A DNA stretch of 20,107 nt from Panacagrimonas sp052387335 (GCA_052387335.1 JBQTJH010000168.1:1-20107), one strand, 5' to 3'. Shown: positions 1 through 7,822, counted from the first letter of the stretch. The notes: generated by a model not told the origin, from the sequence alone. Made by a program: numbers and translations.

Positions 1-178
1 TGCTTGTGGAAGGAGGCCATCATCGACAGGATCGGACGGCCATGCTGGATGGCCTGCACGCGCCGGGACGAGAAAGACCCGCCGTCACGCAGGCGATCCA
101 CTTCGTAGACCACCGGCGCGTGCAGGCCATTCAGCATGGCCGTCCGATCCTGTCGATGATGGCCTCCTTCCACAAGCA
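1..178. repeat. Fold-back inverted repeat at the left edge (arms 1-66 and 113-178)
   Basis: Bases 1-66 are the reverse complement of 113-178 with one difference (G48 against T131) and a 46-base unpaired centre. The arms meet at CCGG, a self-complementary tetranucleotide at 63-66 and 113-116. Both arms encode the same tesB segment, once on each strand, and the centre encodes the preceding tesB residues on the minus strand only. The one difference is synonymous (ATC versus ATT, Ile). A short self-complementary junction joining a sequence to its own complement is typical of a template-switch chimera or a snap-back assembly error at a contig end. A real inverted duplication cannot be excluded from this window. 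Confidence 0.93.
3..116 (-). pseudogene. tesB: Inverted fragment of the acyl-CoA thioesterase II gene
   Basis: The minus strand from 116 down to 3 reads as 38 uninterrupted codons. They begin PVVYEVDRLRDGG, continue SFSSRR, and run through RVQAIQHGRPILSMMASFHK. This is the central TesB segment that should lie immediately upstream of, and partly overlap, the plus-strand piece starting at 114. It is not a separate gene. It is the missing part of the same gene in the wrong orientation because of the fold-back at 1-178. Nothing can be said about what lies to its left. Confidence 0.85.
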
Positions 179-779
179 CGAGGAGGGCTTCGAGCACCAG
201 GTGCCGATGCCGGAGGTCCCCGCGCCGGAATCACTGAATTCCTGGAACGACCTGGTGACCGATTGGATCGCGCAGTCGCCCGATATCACCGCCGAGGCGC
301 GCGCGGCGCTCACCGCCGATTTCTTCATCGACTTTCGCCCGGTGGACCCGGTCAATCCGCTGCAGCCAAACAAGCGCGATACGCGCGGCGCCATGTGGTT
401 CCGCGCCAAGGGACGCCTGCCGGACGATCCCTGGCTGCATCGTTGCGTATTGGCCTATGCCAGCGACTGGGGCCTGCTCGGTGCGGCCTTGCGTCCTTAT
501 GGTCGCCGCTGGTTCGAGCGCAGCATGATGGTGGCGAGCATCGATCACGCGCTGTGGTTTCACCGCGCTGCACGTGCGGACGAATGGCTGTTGTACGTCA
601 CCGACTCGCACGCCGCGCAGTCGGCGCGCGGCTTGTCGCGCGGCATGATCTTCGATGCGTCCGGGCGTTTGATCGCGAGCGCTGCGCAAGAGGGCCTGAT
701 GCGCTGCACCGAGTCGCGAGATCAGTGGGCGCGCACCATCCAGGTGGATGGCGAGCCCGAGTCAGGCCCCGCTCGATAA
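114..779 (+). CDS. tesB: Acyl-CoA thioesterase II, 5' end missing
   Basis: This is the C-terminal part of a TesB-type thioesterase, which hydrolyses acyl-CoA to free fatty acid and CoA in the cytoplasm using a double hot-dog fold. Visible family signatures are RRVQAIQHGRPILSMMASF, VASIDHALWFHR, SARGLSRGMIFD and SAAQEGLMR. The Asp of IDHALWF and the Gln of AQEG match two members of the Asp-Ser/Thr-Gln catalytic triad. About 221 codons are present, against roughly 285-290 for a full TesB. The frame stays open leftwards to an ATG at position 6, but the residues before 114 are antisense tesB, not thioesterase, so no real start lies in the window. The C-terminus runs about 15 residues past the usual end. 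The next gene starts 11 nt downstream, so the two may be co-transcribed. Confidence 0.9.
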   Translation, partial: RRVQAIQHGRPILSMMASFHKHEEGFEHQVPMPEVPAPESLNSWNDLVTDWIAQSPDITAEARAALTADFFIDFRPVDPVNPLQPNKRDTRGAMWFRAKGRLPDDPWLHRCVLAYASDWGLLGAALRPYGRRWFERSMMVASIDHALWFHRAARADEWLLYVTDSHAAQSARGLSRGMIFDASGRLIASAAQEGLMRCTESRDQWARTIQVDGEPESGPAR

Positions 780-790
780 GTCACGCGACC

Positions 791-2572
791 ATGGATGCCG
801 CCGACATCCTGGCGCAAAGCCCCATGTTTGCGGCGCTGCCCGAGCACGAGCTGCAGGCCCTCGCGCAGCTGGCGCAGCGACAGGATCTGCACAGCGGCCA
901 GGTCTTGTACGACCAGGGCGAGGTCGCGCATTCGTTCTACATCGTGGTCAGCGGGCGGTTGCGCGTGAGCCTGGACGGCGGTCTGCTCGGCTATGTCGGA
1001 CGCGGCGAACCGGTCGGCGAGATGGGTGTGATCAATGGCGAGCCGCGTGGTTCCAGCGTGCACGCCTTGCGCGACACCGTGGTGCTGCGCATCGCCAGCG
1101 CACCCTTTTTGGCGCTGCTCACGCGCGAGGCGCCCACCTTGATGACGATCACGCGCGTGATGCTCGGCCGACTGCGCCAGTATCAGCGCACGCGCCGACG
1201 CGCTGCGACGCGTGCCCAGGGCGCACTCGCGATTCTGCCGGCCTCAAGCAGCGTGCCGGTACAGGTGTTGGCCGAGGCCCTGGTGCGTCGGCTCGGCGGC
1301 TGGCCACACGCGCGCCTGATCACCGCTGCGCATGTCGACGCCGCGCTAGGCGAGGGCGCTGCGCAGACTGCGTTCGACGATGCGTCGGGTTGTCTGCGCC
1401 TGCGCAACTGGCTCAATCAGCTGGAGAGTCGGCACCCGTATCTGGTATTGGCCGCGCACCGCGACGATGACCTGTGGGCGGCGCGTTGCCTGCGTCAGGC
1501 GGACCGCGTGCTGGTCATGGCCGAAGCCAGCGCCCCGCCCACACCGATCCCTGCCCTGAGCCAGATTCCGGACGGCCGCCTGCTGGCGCCGGTGGAACTG
1601 GTGCTGCTGTGTCCTGAGGGTGATCGCTCACCCAATACACGCGCATGGTGCGAGGTCACCGCGGCGCGCGCGCATTACTACTTGCATCCCTGGGCCGAGG
1701 ACGAGCTGGCATCGCTGGCACGTCAGATCACCGGTCGCGGCGTCGGCCTGGTGCTGGGTGGTGGTGGCGCGCGCGGCTTTGCCCACATCGGACTGGTGCG
1801 CGCGCTCAAGCAACTCGAAATTCCGGTGGACATCACCGGCGGCACCAGCATGGGCGCCTTCGTGTCGGCGATGCTGGCCTGCGGTTTCGATCCGGTGGAG
1901 ATGACGCATGTTGCGCGCGAGACCTTCGTCAACAACAACTACCTCAACGACTACACCCTGCCTTCGGTGTCGCTGATCCGCGGCCGCCGCTTCTTCACGC
2001 GCCTGATCGAAATCTTCGGCGAGCGCCGTATCGAAGAACTACGCCGCAGCTATTACTGCATCTCCACCAATCTGACCTCGGGCGCAACGGTGGTGCATGA
2101 CCATGGCCTGCTCGCGGCTTGGGTCGGCACCAGCATGGCGGTGCCGGGCGTGGCGCCGCCGGTGGCCTGGGAGGGCGATCTGCTGTGCGACGGTGGCGTG
2201 GTCGATAACCTGCCGACCGATGTCATGCAGGCGCTGGAGCGCGGATCCATCATCGCCTGTAGCGTCAGTCAGTCCGGCGACATCCGCGCCCCTGGCCGCG
2301 GTCGCGGTGAGCCCGAACCCGACGCCTTGCTGAAGAAATGGATAGAGGGTGTACGACCGCGTTTCTCGGAAATTCTGCTGCGCACCGCCACGCTCACCGC
2401 GGACACCGTATTCCGCAAGGACGCCATCGAACGCGCCGATGTGGACATCCACATGCCGGTGCAGGATGTCGGCATGTTTGCGTGGAAGCGGCTGGATGAA
2501 CTGGTCGAGCGTGGCTACCAGCACGCGCTGGAGCGCCTGACGCCTCTGCGCGAGCAACTGATGGGCGGCTGA
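791..2572 (+). CDS. NTE-family patatin-like phospholipase with N-terminal cyclic-nucleotide-binding domain
   Basis: A 593-residue protein. Residues about 10-130 form a CAP_ED (cNMP-binding) domain, with FYIVVSGRLRV and a phosphate-binding-cassette-like GEMGVINGEPRGSSV that keeps the Arg. Residues about 318-480 form a patatin domain with all catalytic parts: oxyanion-hole glycines GGGGARG (323-329), nucleophile elbow GTSMG (Ser353), and DGG (Asp467). The family consists of serine lysophospholipases/esterases related to eukaryotic neuropathy target esterase, and the length is usual for bacterial members. The start is the ATG at 791, 11 nt after the tesB stop. The frame is open upstream to 263, but that stretch overlaps tesB and is not family-like. 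No strong ribosome binding site is seen. Cyclic-nucleotide control is suggested by the domain, not shown. Confidence 0.93.
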   Translation: MDAADILAQSPMFAALPEHELQALAQLAQRQDLHSGQVLYDQGEVAHSFYIVVSGRLRVSLDGGLLGYVGRGEPVGEMGVINGEPRGSSVHALRDTVVLRIASAPFLALLTREAPTLMTITRVMLGRLRQYQRTRRRAATRAQGALAILPASSSVPVQVLAEALVRRLGGWPHARLITAAHVDAALGEGAAQTAFDDASGCLRLRNWLNQLESRHPYLVLAAHRDDDLWAARCLRQADRVLVMAEASAPPTPIPALSQIPDGRLLAPVELVLLCPEGDRSPNTRAWCEVTAARAHYYLHPWAEDELASLARQITGRGVGLVLGGGGARGFAHIGLVRALKQLEIPVDITGGTSMGAFVSAMLACGFDPVEMTHVARETFVNNNYLNDYTLPSVSLIRGRRFFTRLIEIFGERRIEELRRSYYCISTNLTSGATVVHDHGLLAAWVGTSMAVPGVAPPVAWEGDLLCDGGVVDNLPTDVMQALERGSIIACSVSQSGDIRAPGRGRGEPEPDALLKKWIEGVRPRFSEILLRTATLTADTVFRKDAIERADVDIHMPVQDVGMFAWKRLDELVERGYQHALERLTPLREQLMGG

Positions 2573-2594
2573 CCGCCGTAGCCTGCGCGCGCCG

Positions 2595-2939
2595 CTACTT
2601 CACCAGCCGCAAGGTAAACGGATAGCGATAGCCTACGCCCTTCGACGCGGACACCGCGGCCAGGATGCAAAACACCAGATTCACAATCAGCAGCACGGGG
2701 TAGAGCAGGGCGCCGATCAGGATCACGGTCAGCATCATCGCGATGATCCAGCCCAGCGCGATGGTGATCTGAAAATTCAGGGCCTCGGCACCTTCCTGGG
2801 CCACGAAGGCGGAATCGTCCTTCTTCACCAGCCAGACGATCAGTGCGCCGACAAAGCTGGTGAAGATGCCCAGCAGATGCGCCAGCATCGCCAGATTGCA
2901 TTCGTCCTTGCTCGGCTGGCTCGCGATTTCAGTGCTCAT
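2595..2939 (-). CDS. DUF4870-like small membrane protein
   Basis: A 114-residue protein starting MSTEIASQPSKDECNLAMLAHLLG. It matches the DUF4870 pattern: an AMLAHL(L)G opening helix, a polar QEGAEALNFQITI segment, then two long hydrophobic helices (about 64-107). Three membrane spans are likely, in the inner membrane, with function unknown. The ATG at 2939 is preferred over the ATG eight codons upstream because AGGGGAG lies 6 nt before it. The gene converges on the phospholipase gene with a 22-nt gap. That gap holds a short GC stem (GGCGG-CTGA-CCGCC, 2564-2577, overlapping the phospholipase stop) but no T-run, so I do not call a terminator. Confidence 0.85.
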   Translation of the reverse strand: MSTEIASQPSKDECNLAMLAHLLGIFTSFVGALIVWLVKKDDSAFVAQEGAEALNFQITIALGWIIAMMLTVILIGALLYPVLLIVNLVFCILAAVSASKGVGYRYPFTLRLVK

Positions 2940-2961
2940 GGCGACTCCCCTGTAAATGGTC

Positions 2962-2981
2962 AAAGATGATGAAAGATGATG
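2962..2981. repeat. Tandem 10-bp direct repeat
   Basis: AAAGATGATG occurs twice in perfect tandem in the 68-nt space between the crotonase stop and the DUF4870-like start. It is unusually A/T-rich for this window. It may be simple slippage. No promoter elements could be assigned confidently around it. Confidence 0.6.
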
Positions 2982-3007
2982 AAGGGCCGACGATACCCGA
3001 GTCGCGA

Positions 3008-3676
3008 TCAGAGTCCACGCGAAGGGAACTGCGGTTCGCGCTTACTCACGAACGCGGCCACGCCTTCACTGAACTCGGCGCTACCCAGCAGGTCACGCTG
3101 GCGCTGGCACTCGTAATCGAGCTGTGCGGAAAAATCATTGCGCTGCGCAGCCTTGTCGGCCGCTAGGCGGTCTCCGATCAGGAACAGGGCCATCGCGCGT
3201 GCGGCGCCCAGACGCTGTTGCAGATGCCAGGTGGCGCCCAGGTCCGAAAGAATGCCCAGCTTGGGCACGAACGGGAACAGGAAGAAGGCTGATCGTGCGG
3301 CAAGCATCACGTCCGCCGCCAGCGCAAGGCTTGCACCGGCCCCCGCGGCGGCACCGTTGACGGCCGAGGTCACCGGAAAGGGCAGCGCGCCGATCTTCAG
3401 CGCCAGCGGATTGATGGTGTCGCGCAGATGGTCGGCGCCAGCATCGGCACGCGCACGCGCGTCGCTGCTGAAACCCCCGCTCAGGTCGGCACCGCTGCAG
3501 AAGCCGGCGCCCGTCAGGATCAGCGCACGCACCTGCAGATCAGCACCGATTTGGTCGAGCGCGGCGTACAGATCACGCAGCAGCGCCTTGTTGAAGGCGT
3601 TGCGGGTCTTCGGCAGGTTCAGCGTGATCAGAGCCACGCCCTGTTGAACGCTCAGCAAAACGGTTTCGAACGACAT
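3008..3676 (-). CDS. Enoyl-CoA hydratase/isomerase (crotonase) family, PaaG-like, with apparent internal deletion
   Basis: A 222-residue crotonase-fold protein. The N-terminus (TLNLPKTRNAFN), the oxyanion-hole loops (CSGADLSGG near 60-68 and NGAAAGAGASLALAADV near 110-126) and the LGATW/RARAMALFLIGDRL-type segment fit PaaG-like 2,3-dehydroadipyl/epoxyphenylacetyl-CoA isomerases or hydratases. Family members are about 260 residues. Here RLAADKAAQ runs directly into RNDFSAQLDYECQRQ, which in the family are separated by about 40 residues (the WG-[ML]-[IV]-W strand and following helices). The frame is kept. The missing piece connects the core to the trimerisation helices, so activity is doubtful. 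The family GGTW motif reads GATW. The ATG at 3676 lies 27 nt after the preceding gene's stop, without a clear Shine-Dalgarno sequence. The exact substrate cannot be assigned. Confidence 0.85.
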   Translation of the reverse strand: MSFETVLLSVQQGVALITLNLPKTRNAFNKALLRDLYAALDQIGADLQVRALILTGAGFCSGADLSGGFSSDARARADAGADHLRDTINPLALKIGALPFPVTSAVNGAAAGAGASLALAADVMLAARSAFFLFPFVPKLGILSDLGATWHLQQRLGAARAMALFLIGDRLAADKAAQRNDFSAQLDYECQRQRDLLGSAEFSEGVAAFVSKREPQFPSRGL

Positions 3677-3703
3677 GCGGTCCGCAGAGTACGAGTGCAG
3701 TAG

Positions 3704-4891
3704 TTAAGTCGGGCAGGGCGGGGCAAACGCATCACCGAAGCCCAGAGCTTGCGCCCGACGTTCCAGGCGGTCGAGTAATTCTGCATCGACCTCGCCATAG
3801 CGGCGCAGGATATCGGCCCATTCGCGCTGGCGCGCGGGTGCAATCCGACGCGCGATATCCAGCAACGGCTCCCAGTGCTCGCCCAACAGCGCGGCGTCGG
3901 CCGCCTCCACCAGCGCGGCATGCGGCAATTCCGCTGCGTGCAAGGCCACGGCCTCGCGCATGGGCTGGTCCATGTGATGCACCAGCGGCAGCACATCGCA
4001 CCACAAGCGCTGCCTGTGCGCGGTGGCGAGGATCACCGCGAGTACGGCCGGGTCGTGTCGCAGGATCGGCAGATTCACCACCTTGTACTGCGCCGGCTGC
4101 GATAGCACCGAGATTACCGGCAGCAGATCGGCCCACAGTCCTTGGCTGTGCACCGCCGCTACCACGCGATTGAGCACGCGCTCGTCCTGAGCCGCGGCCA
4201 GATCGCCGAGTTCGCGCTTGAGCGCATAGCTGACATGGATGATCAGCGCGATCACCTCAGTCAGCAGATCGCGCGACTCGTCCACGGCCAGCAAGATGGC
4301 GCGACGCAGGCGCTCGGGTGGAATCAGACGTACCAGATGATCGAGTCGGTTGCGGGATTCCACATAGAACGCGATGCGCAGCAGCGATTCGTCGTCGTCC
4401 AGCTGATCGAGCACCGCGCGGATCGCCAGATCATCCAGAAAATCGACGAAGCGACCCGTGGTGATCCAGTCGCGTCGCCGTATCAGCTCCAGCGCAATCG
4501 GCAGGATGGTGTCAGGCGACAGCGCATGGATCAGGTCCGGTGCACTGCGCGGGTCCAGGTAGCGGCAGACGTCGGCCACAAATGCAGGCGGCAGCCTTTG
4601 CGCCATGCGCGCAGCACGGCGAGCCGGCATATCGCCAGCGACGCGCGCCGTCAGCAGCGGCCCGGCCAGACGCGCAATCCACACCACCAGCAGGATCGGC
4701 AAGCGCTTGAAGATGGCAGCAATGCGACGGAACAGCCTTGCATCGAAGCGCGCCAGCGCCTCGTACAGGGACAGTCGCAGATCGCGCAGACGTTCGGCCG
4801 GCAGGGCTTCCAACTCCAGCGCAGCGTCGTCTGAAAGCTGCAGCACCTGGCCAAGCTTGTGCGCTTCGGCCCGCGCGGCCAGGCGCGTCAT
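3704..4891 (-). CDS. Conserved-looking helical-repeat protein of unknown function
   Basis: A 395-residue, almost wholly alpha-helical protein that I do not recognise. A hydrophobic stretch lies at about 62-82 (LPILLVVWIARLAGPLL), which could be a membrane-associated helix. From about 95 to 370 it has repeating units of 30-35 residues with patterns such as LPPAFVADVCRYLDP, LIPPERLRRAILLAVDE and LLPVISVLSQPAQ. These superficially resemble MgtE-N/HEAT-type solenoids, which is an impression only. The ATG at 4891 overlaps the stop of the small upstream gene as ATGA, indicating translational coupling. No catalytic motif or metal-binding cluster is visible. Confidence 0.8.
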   Translation of the reverse strand: MTRLAARAEAHKLGQVLQLSDDAALELEALPAERLRDLRLSLYEALARFDARLFRRIAAIFKRLPILLVVWIARLAGPLLTARVAGDMPARRAARMAQRLPPAFVADVCRYLDPRSAPDLIHALSPDTILPIALELIRRRDWITTGRFVDFLDDLAIRAVLDQLDDDESLLRIAFYVESRNRLDHLVRLIPPERLRRAILLAVDESRDLLTEVIALIIHVSYALKRELGDLAAAQDERVLNRVVAAVHSQGLWADLLPVISVLSQPAQYKVVNLPILRHDPAVLAVILATAHRQRLWCDVLPLVHHMDQPMREAVALHAAELPHAALVEAADAALLGEHWEPLLDIARRIAPARQREWADILRRYGEVDAELLDRLERRAQALGFGDAFAPPCPT

Positions 4892-5112
4892 CGACGCAGC
4901 CAGCGCAGCACGACAGACAGCGGCCAGGGCAGCAGGCGGCGAAGCGCCCGCTCAAGCGCCTGCTGGCGCGCACTCAAGCTCTGGTCCACCGCACGGATCA
5001 GCTCTGCACGCTGCTCGATGCTCAGCGCAGCAAAGGCCTGCAGGTTGCCCGCAGGCCGGTTCAGCCGCAGGGCTAGCGCGTCCAGCTCTGGTGAATTCCC
5101 CGGTTGGGTCAC
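4888..5112 (-). CDS. Small basic helical protein, GTG start
   Basis: A 74-residue protein read VTQPGNSPELDALALRLNRP onward, ending in a basic/hydrophobic helix LLPWPLSVVLRWLRR. There is no in-frame ATG near the start. The GTG at 5112 is chosen because GAGGAG lies 9 nt upstream, one of the best ribosome binding sites in the window. The open frame reaches an ATG at 5412, but that would run deep into the next gene and would be unrelated in composition. Its stop overlaps the next gene's ATG (ATGA, 4888-4891). Function is unknown. The coupling and the amphipathic C-terminus suggest it works with the 395-residue protein. Confidence 0.7.
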   Translation of the reverse strand: MTQPGNSPELDALALRLNRPAGNLQAFAALSIEQRAELIRAVDQSLSARQQALERALRRLLPWPLSVVLRWLRR

Positions 5113-5177
5113 GGCGCTCAACTCCTCGGCGCGATGGCCGGAAGTGTAGAGCGCCGCGTGCGTGCCGTGCTTGAGCC

Positions 5178-5885
5178 CTAATAGACGCGCTGTCGATGGG
5201 TTGGGAACACATCCTCGGCCAGTCGCTGCATGCCGGCGCGAAAATATTCGAAGCGTTCGGCCAAGCGACGGAAGATGTCGCGCAGACCGTACTCCTGGGC
5301 CTGCAGGCTGCCGGCGGCGCTGGCGTAATGGCTGCGGCCCATGCGCTTGTAGAACTCCAACGACACCGGGCGACGCTTGTAGTCGCGGCGATACTCGACC
5401 CAGGGCGCGCAAATGCCCGAGGTGTAGAGCGAGTAATTACCGATTTGCGCGTTCACCAGAAATTGGCGCTCCGGTCCGGACTGCAGACCGGCCTGCATCA
5501 GATCGGCCAGGTATTCGTAGCGGCCATCATCGTCCTGATGCACCTGGTAGACGCGATCGGTGCGCGAAAACAGGCCGAGCAGATTGGCCAGATAGTGAAT
5601 GACCTGGCGTTCCTGCCGGTCACGCGGACCGGGCAGGGCGCGGCGCAGCATGACGTCGAAGAATAGCTGCGGCGACACATGCAGCCATTGCGCTCGCTGA
5701 TCCATCAGCGCTTCATGCACGAAACGCGACTCGAGGATGGATTCGAGCGTGTTGGGCTGTTCGTGAACGCGGCGCACCGCTTCCACAGGATCGACACCGG
5801 CAACAGGAAAGTGCTCGAACAGGAACAGCAGATCGTTCGGCGCAAAGCGGTGCGGACCCACCGCGGCAAAATCAGGAGACTGCAT
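5178..5885 (-). CDS. Hypothetical protein, function unknown
   Basis: A 235-residue soluble, helix-rich protein without signal peptide or membrane spans. I do not recognise it. It has many aromatic and charged residues (FLFEHFPVAGVDPVEAVRRV, RYEYLADLMQAG, GICAPWVEYRRDYKRRP). The ATG at 5885 has GGAGG 8 nt upstream. An upstream in-frame start at 5966 lacks such a site and is rejected. It precedes the GTG-start small gene by 65 nt and follows the DUF3429-like gene after 107 nt, so these unknowns may form one transcription unit. Confidence 0.8.
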   Translation of the reverse strand: MQSPDFAAVGPHRFAPNDLLFLFEHFPVAGVDPVEAVRRVHEQPNTLESILESRFVHEALMDQRAQWLHVSPQLFFDVMLRRALPGPRDRQERQVIHYLANLLGLFSRTDRVYQVHQDDDGRYEYLADLMQAGLQSGPERQFLVNAQIGNYSLYTSGICAPWVEYRRDYKRRPVSLEFYKRMGRSHYASAAGSLQAQEYGLRDIFRRLAERFEYFRAGMQRLAEDVFPTHRQRVY

Positions 5886-5992
5886 GATCGACACCTCCAG
5901 GAAAGCCTGCCCTGTCTCTTGCAAAGTCTGGGCCGATTTTCCCGCACAACGCCAGTCAGCACTCACGCTGGTCGGCTGCCACGCACCCGCGG

Positions 5993-6427
5993 TCAGGCCG
6001 AGATCTGGTAGCGCCAGCCCATGGCGATCAGCACACCTAAGGTCAACACCGTGCGCAACGCGAAATAGCCGCCGACGGTGCCGAGCACGCGCTCACGCCA
6101 CAAGTCCGCGGCGAGCAGCAGCAGATAGGTCAGGCCGAGCACCGCGAGCGCAGGCCTGAACGGCAGCGCCGTGGCAAACCAGGCGGCCAGCATCAACACC
6201 ATCGCGATCAGAAGGCCCGCCCGTCCGGCCGCACCCTCGCAAGCGGGAAGCGAGAATCCCCACAGGGTTCCGGCCATGAAGGCGGCGATCAAAGCGCAGT
6301 AACTGAGCCACACCGCGTCCAGCCAATCCGGCGCCGTGGCAGGCGACAAGGACAGCCAGGCCGGGCCCAGCAGAAACGGAATCAGGCCGGCGTAGCCGAA
6401 CAGCGAAACCAATCGGGGAAGGCGCAT
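5993..6427 (-). CDS. DUF3429-like inner-membrane protein
   Basis: A 144-residue protein with about five hydrophobic spans. The N-terminal pattern LFGYAGLIPFLLG followed by WLSYCALIAAFMAGTLWGFSL matches DUF3429, whose members carry a GLxPF motif and a YxALIxxFxxGxxWG motif. Function is unknown. The ATG at 6427 is favoured because AGGGG lies about 7 nt upstream. The alternative ATG at 6454 has no ribosome binding site. It sits 43 nt after the last lipoprotein gene of the large operon and could be a read-through member, but nothing links it functionally. Confidence 0.82.
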   Translation of the reverse strand: MRLPRLVSLFGYAGLIPFLLGPAWLSLSPATAPDWLDAVWLSYCALIAAFMAGTLWGFSLPACEGAAGRAGLLIAMVLMLAAWFATALPFRPALAVLGLTYLLLLAADLWRERVLGTVGGYFALRTVLTLGVLIAMGWRYQISA

Positions 6428-6470
6428 GCGGGGCCCCTGAACGAGTCTCCCCATTGTGCGTCAAGCGCGT

Positions 6471-7181
6471 TCATCCGGACGGCGTACGACGACTCGTGCT
6501 CCTGCGCGTACGGGTCTGCTTGGGCGTGCTGGCCGGCGTCAGCAGCTCGCCGATCTGTCCGGCGACGCCGTCACAAGCCGCGGACTCGGTACGTGCGATC
6601 AGCGGGATGGGAATGATCACGGCGGGCATGTACGAGGTGCCGCTGGCGTTGACACTGACCTTGCCCACTGGCGAGCGCGTCTGCACGTCCCAGATCGAGA
6701 CTTCGTACTTGGATTCCTTTTCCCACCAACCGAAACCCAGGCAGCCACCGCCGGCAGGTGAGATGCCACAGCCCATGCTGCCGCCACCATCGATCTTCTC
6801 GGTTTCGCCATCGATCCAGACCATGTAGCGCACGCCGGTCGCGCGCACCTTCTGCGAAATTGCGGGTTCGTCGAGCAGTCGATTGAGCGCGTCGGCATTG
6901 ATCGGCGCGGTGCGCGGTTCCAGCCAGGGGAACAGCGCGTCGATGAAGGCACGTTCGGCATACACCGGCACCCGCTTGTTGCGGAGAGAGCCCGCGACGC
7001 ACTGGTTGAAGCTGCTCTCGGATTCACGATCACTGCGATGCCGACGGCTCAACAACACCACCGATTCACCGGCGCCCATCGTGACTTGGCGACCGGTCTG
7101 CCGAAGCTGTTCAACCTTGGACGTCACGCAGCCGCTGCACAGCACGGCGAGCAGTACGACCCCCAGGCTGAGCATCTTCAT
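6471..7181 (-). CDS. Predicted lipoprotein (last gene of the eleven-gene run)
   Basis: A 236-residue protein with a lipoprotein-type signal MKMLSLGVVLLAVLCSGC. The predicted lipidated Cys is residue 18, and the -3 residue is Cys, slightly atypical for a lipobox. The mature part has extra cysteines in a Gly-rich loop (GGGSMGCGISPAGGGCLGFG), Trp-rich strands and the segment GVRYMVWIDGETEKIDG. The last 20 residues are a Thr/Ser/Arg-rich tail. The start at 7181 overlaps the stop of the previous gene (ATGA), so it is translationally coupled to another lipoprotein. The beta-rich layout recalls periplasmic assembly lipoproteins, but no named family is claimed. Probable location is the outer membrane, periplasmic face. 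Confidence 0.82.
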   Translation of the reverse strand: MKMLSLGVVLLAVLCSGCVTSKVEQLRQTGRQVTMGAGESVVLLSRRHRSDRESESSFNQCVAGSLRNKRVPVYAERAFIDALFPWLEPRTAPINADALNRLLDEPAISQKVRATGVRYMVWIDGETEKIDGGGSMGCGISPAGGGCLGFGWWEKESKYEVSIWDVQTRSPVGKVSVNASGTSYMPAVIIPIPLIARTESAACDGVAGQIGELLTPASTPKQTRTRRSTSRRTPSG

Positions 7182-7822
7182 GGCGTGGCGGTGTTGGCCG
7201 CGGGCTGCTGTGCGGCGGCGGCAGACGCGGCGGCCAGACGTGCGCGGAAAGCATTGCCGTCGCGGAAGATCAGCGCCATGCCGGCGGCGGCGTCACGCAT
7301 GGCTTCGCGTACGGCGGCGGTGAGCCCCTCGTTGCCGCCACCGATCATTGCTGCGCGGTGCTTGCCGTAGGCAGACAAATCCCAGCTCGTTAGTTCCTGA
7401 CCCTGTGGTGTGCTCAGGCGCAGCTGGTACTTGATCCAGGCCTCGTGAAACTCATCCTTGTCGGTAGTGGGACTGGCAATCTGCACCTCGCGAATCATCG
7501 GCTGCAACACCGCTTCGACACCGGTCGGCACGCGACCCGGTGCAGGCGCCTGACCGAGCACGGTGAGCGTGACGAACTGCGCTTTTAGAAATTCGTTGAA
7601 CAGCGCGCGCGAGGCCGGCCCCACCGAAACCTCTTGCTTGGAACCCTTGGCCGGTTTGTCAGTGTAGGTGTAGCTGCGAAAGCTTTCGTCCATGTACAGG
7701 CCCATCTTCACCGGCACTTTCTGCAGCACCGGCGTCGGGAATTCCGCCGTGGCCACCACCGGCTTGGTCGAGCACGCAGACAACAGCACGACGCACGCTA
7801 GCGCCAAGACCTGCATCGGCAT
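7178..7822 (-). CDS. Predicted lipoprotein
   Basis: A 214-residue protein starting MPMQVLALACVVLLSAC, with a canonical LSAC lipobox and Cys17 as the predicted lipidated residue. The mature part has a YMDESFRSYTYTDKP stretch, a VGPASRALFNEFLKAQF helix and a segment EAVLQPMIREVQIAS resembling beta-alpha-beta auxiliary lipoproteins; no family is assigned. The C-terminus is Ala/Gln-rich. The ATG at 7822 has GAGGG about 7 nt upstream, 10 nt after the vWA gene stop. Its TGA overlaps the next lipoprotein's ATG. The pair closes the operon that carries the channel and vWA genes. Confidence 0.82.
   Translation of the reverse strand: MPMQVLALACVVLLSACSTKPVVATAEFPTPVLQKVPVKMGLYMDESFRSYTYTDKPAKGSKQEVSVGPASRALFNEFLKAQFVTLTVLGQAPAPGRVPTGVEAVLQPMIREVQIASPTTDKDEFHEAWIKYQLRLSTPQGQELTSWDLSAYGKHRAAMIGGGNEGLTAAVREAMRDAAAGMALIFRDGNAFRARLAAASAAAAQQPAANTATP

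Noticed and set aside
263..790. N-terminal extension of the phospholipase frame back to 263
   Set aside because: It overlaps tesB in another frame and reads as Arg/Ala-rich shadow sequence. The cNMP domain begins right after the ATG at 791.
2564..2577. GGCGG/CCGCC stem at the end of the phospholipase gene as a terminator
   Set aside because: Only 5 bp, with no following T-run on either strand.
5113..5412. Longer start for the 74-residue gene at 5412
   Set aside because: It overlaps the 235-residue gene. The GTG at 5112 has a strong ribosome binding site, and the extension is Arg/Pro-rich shadow sequence.
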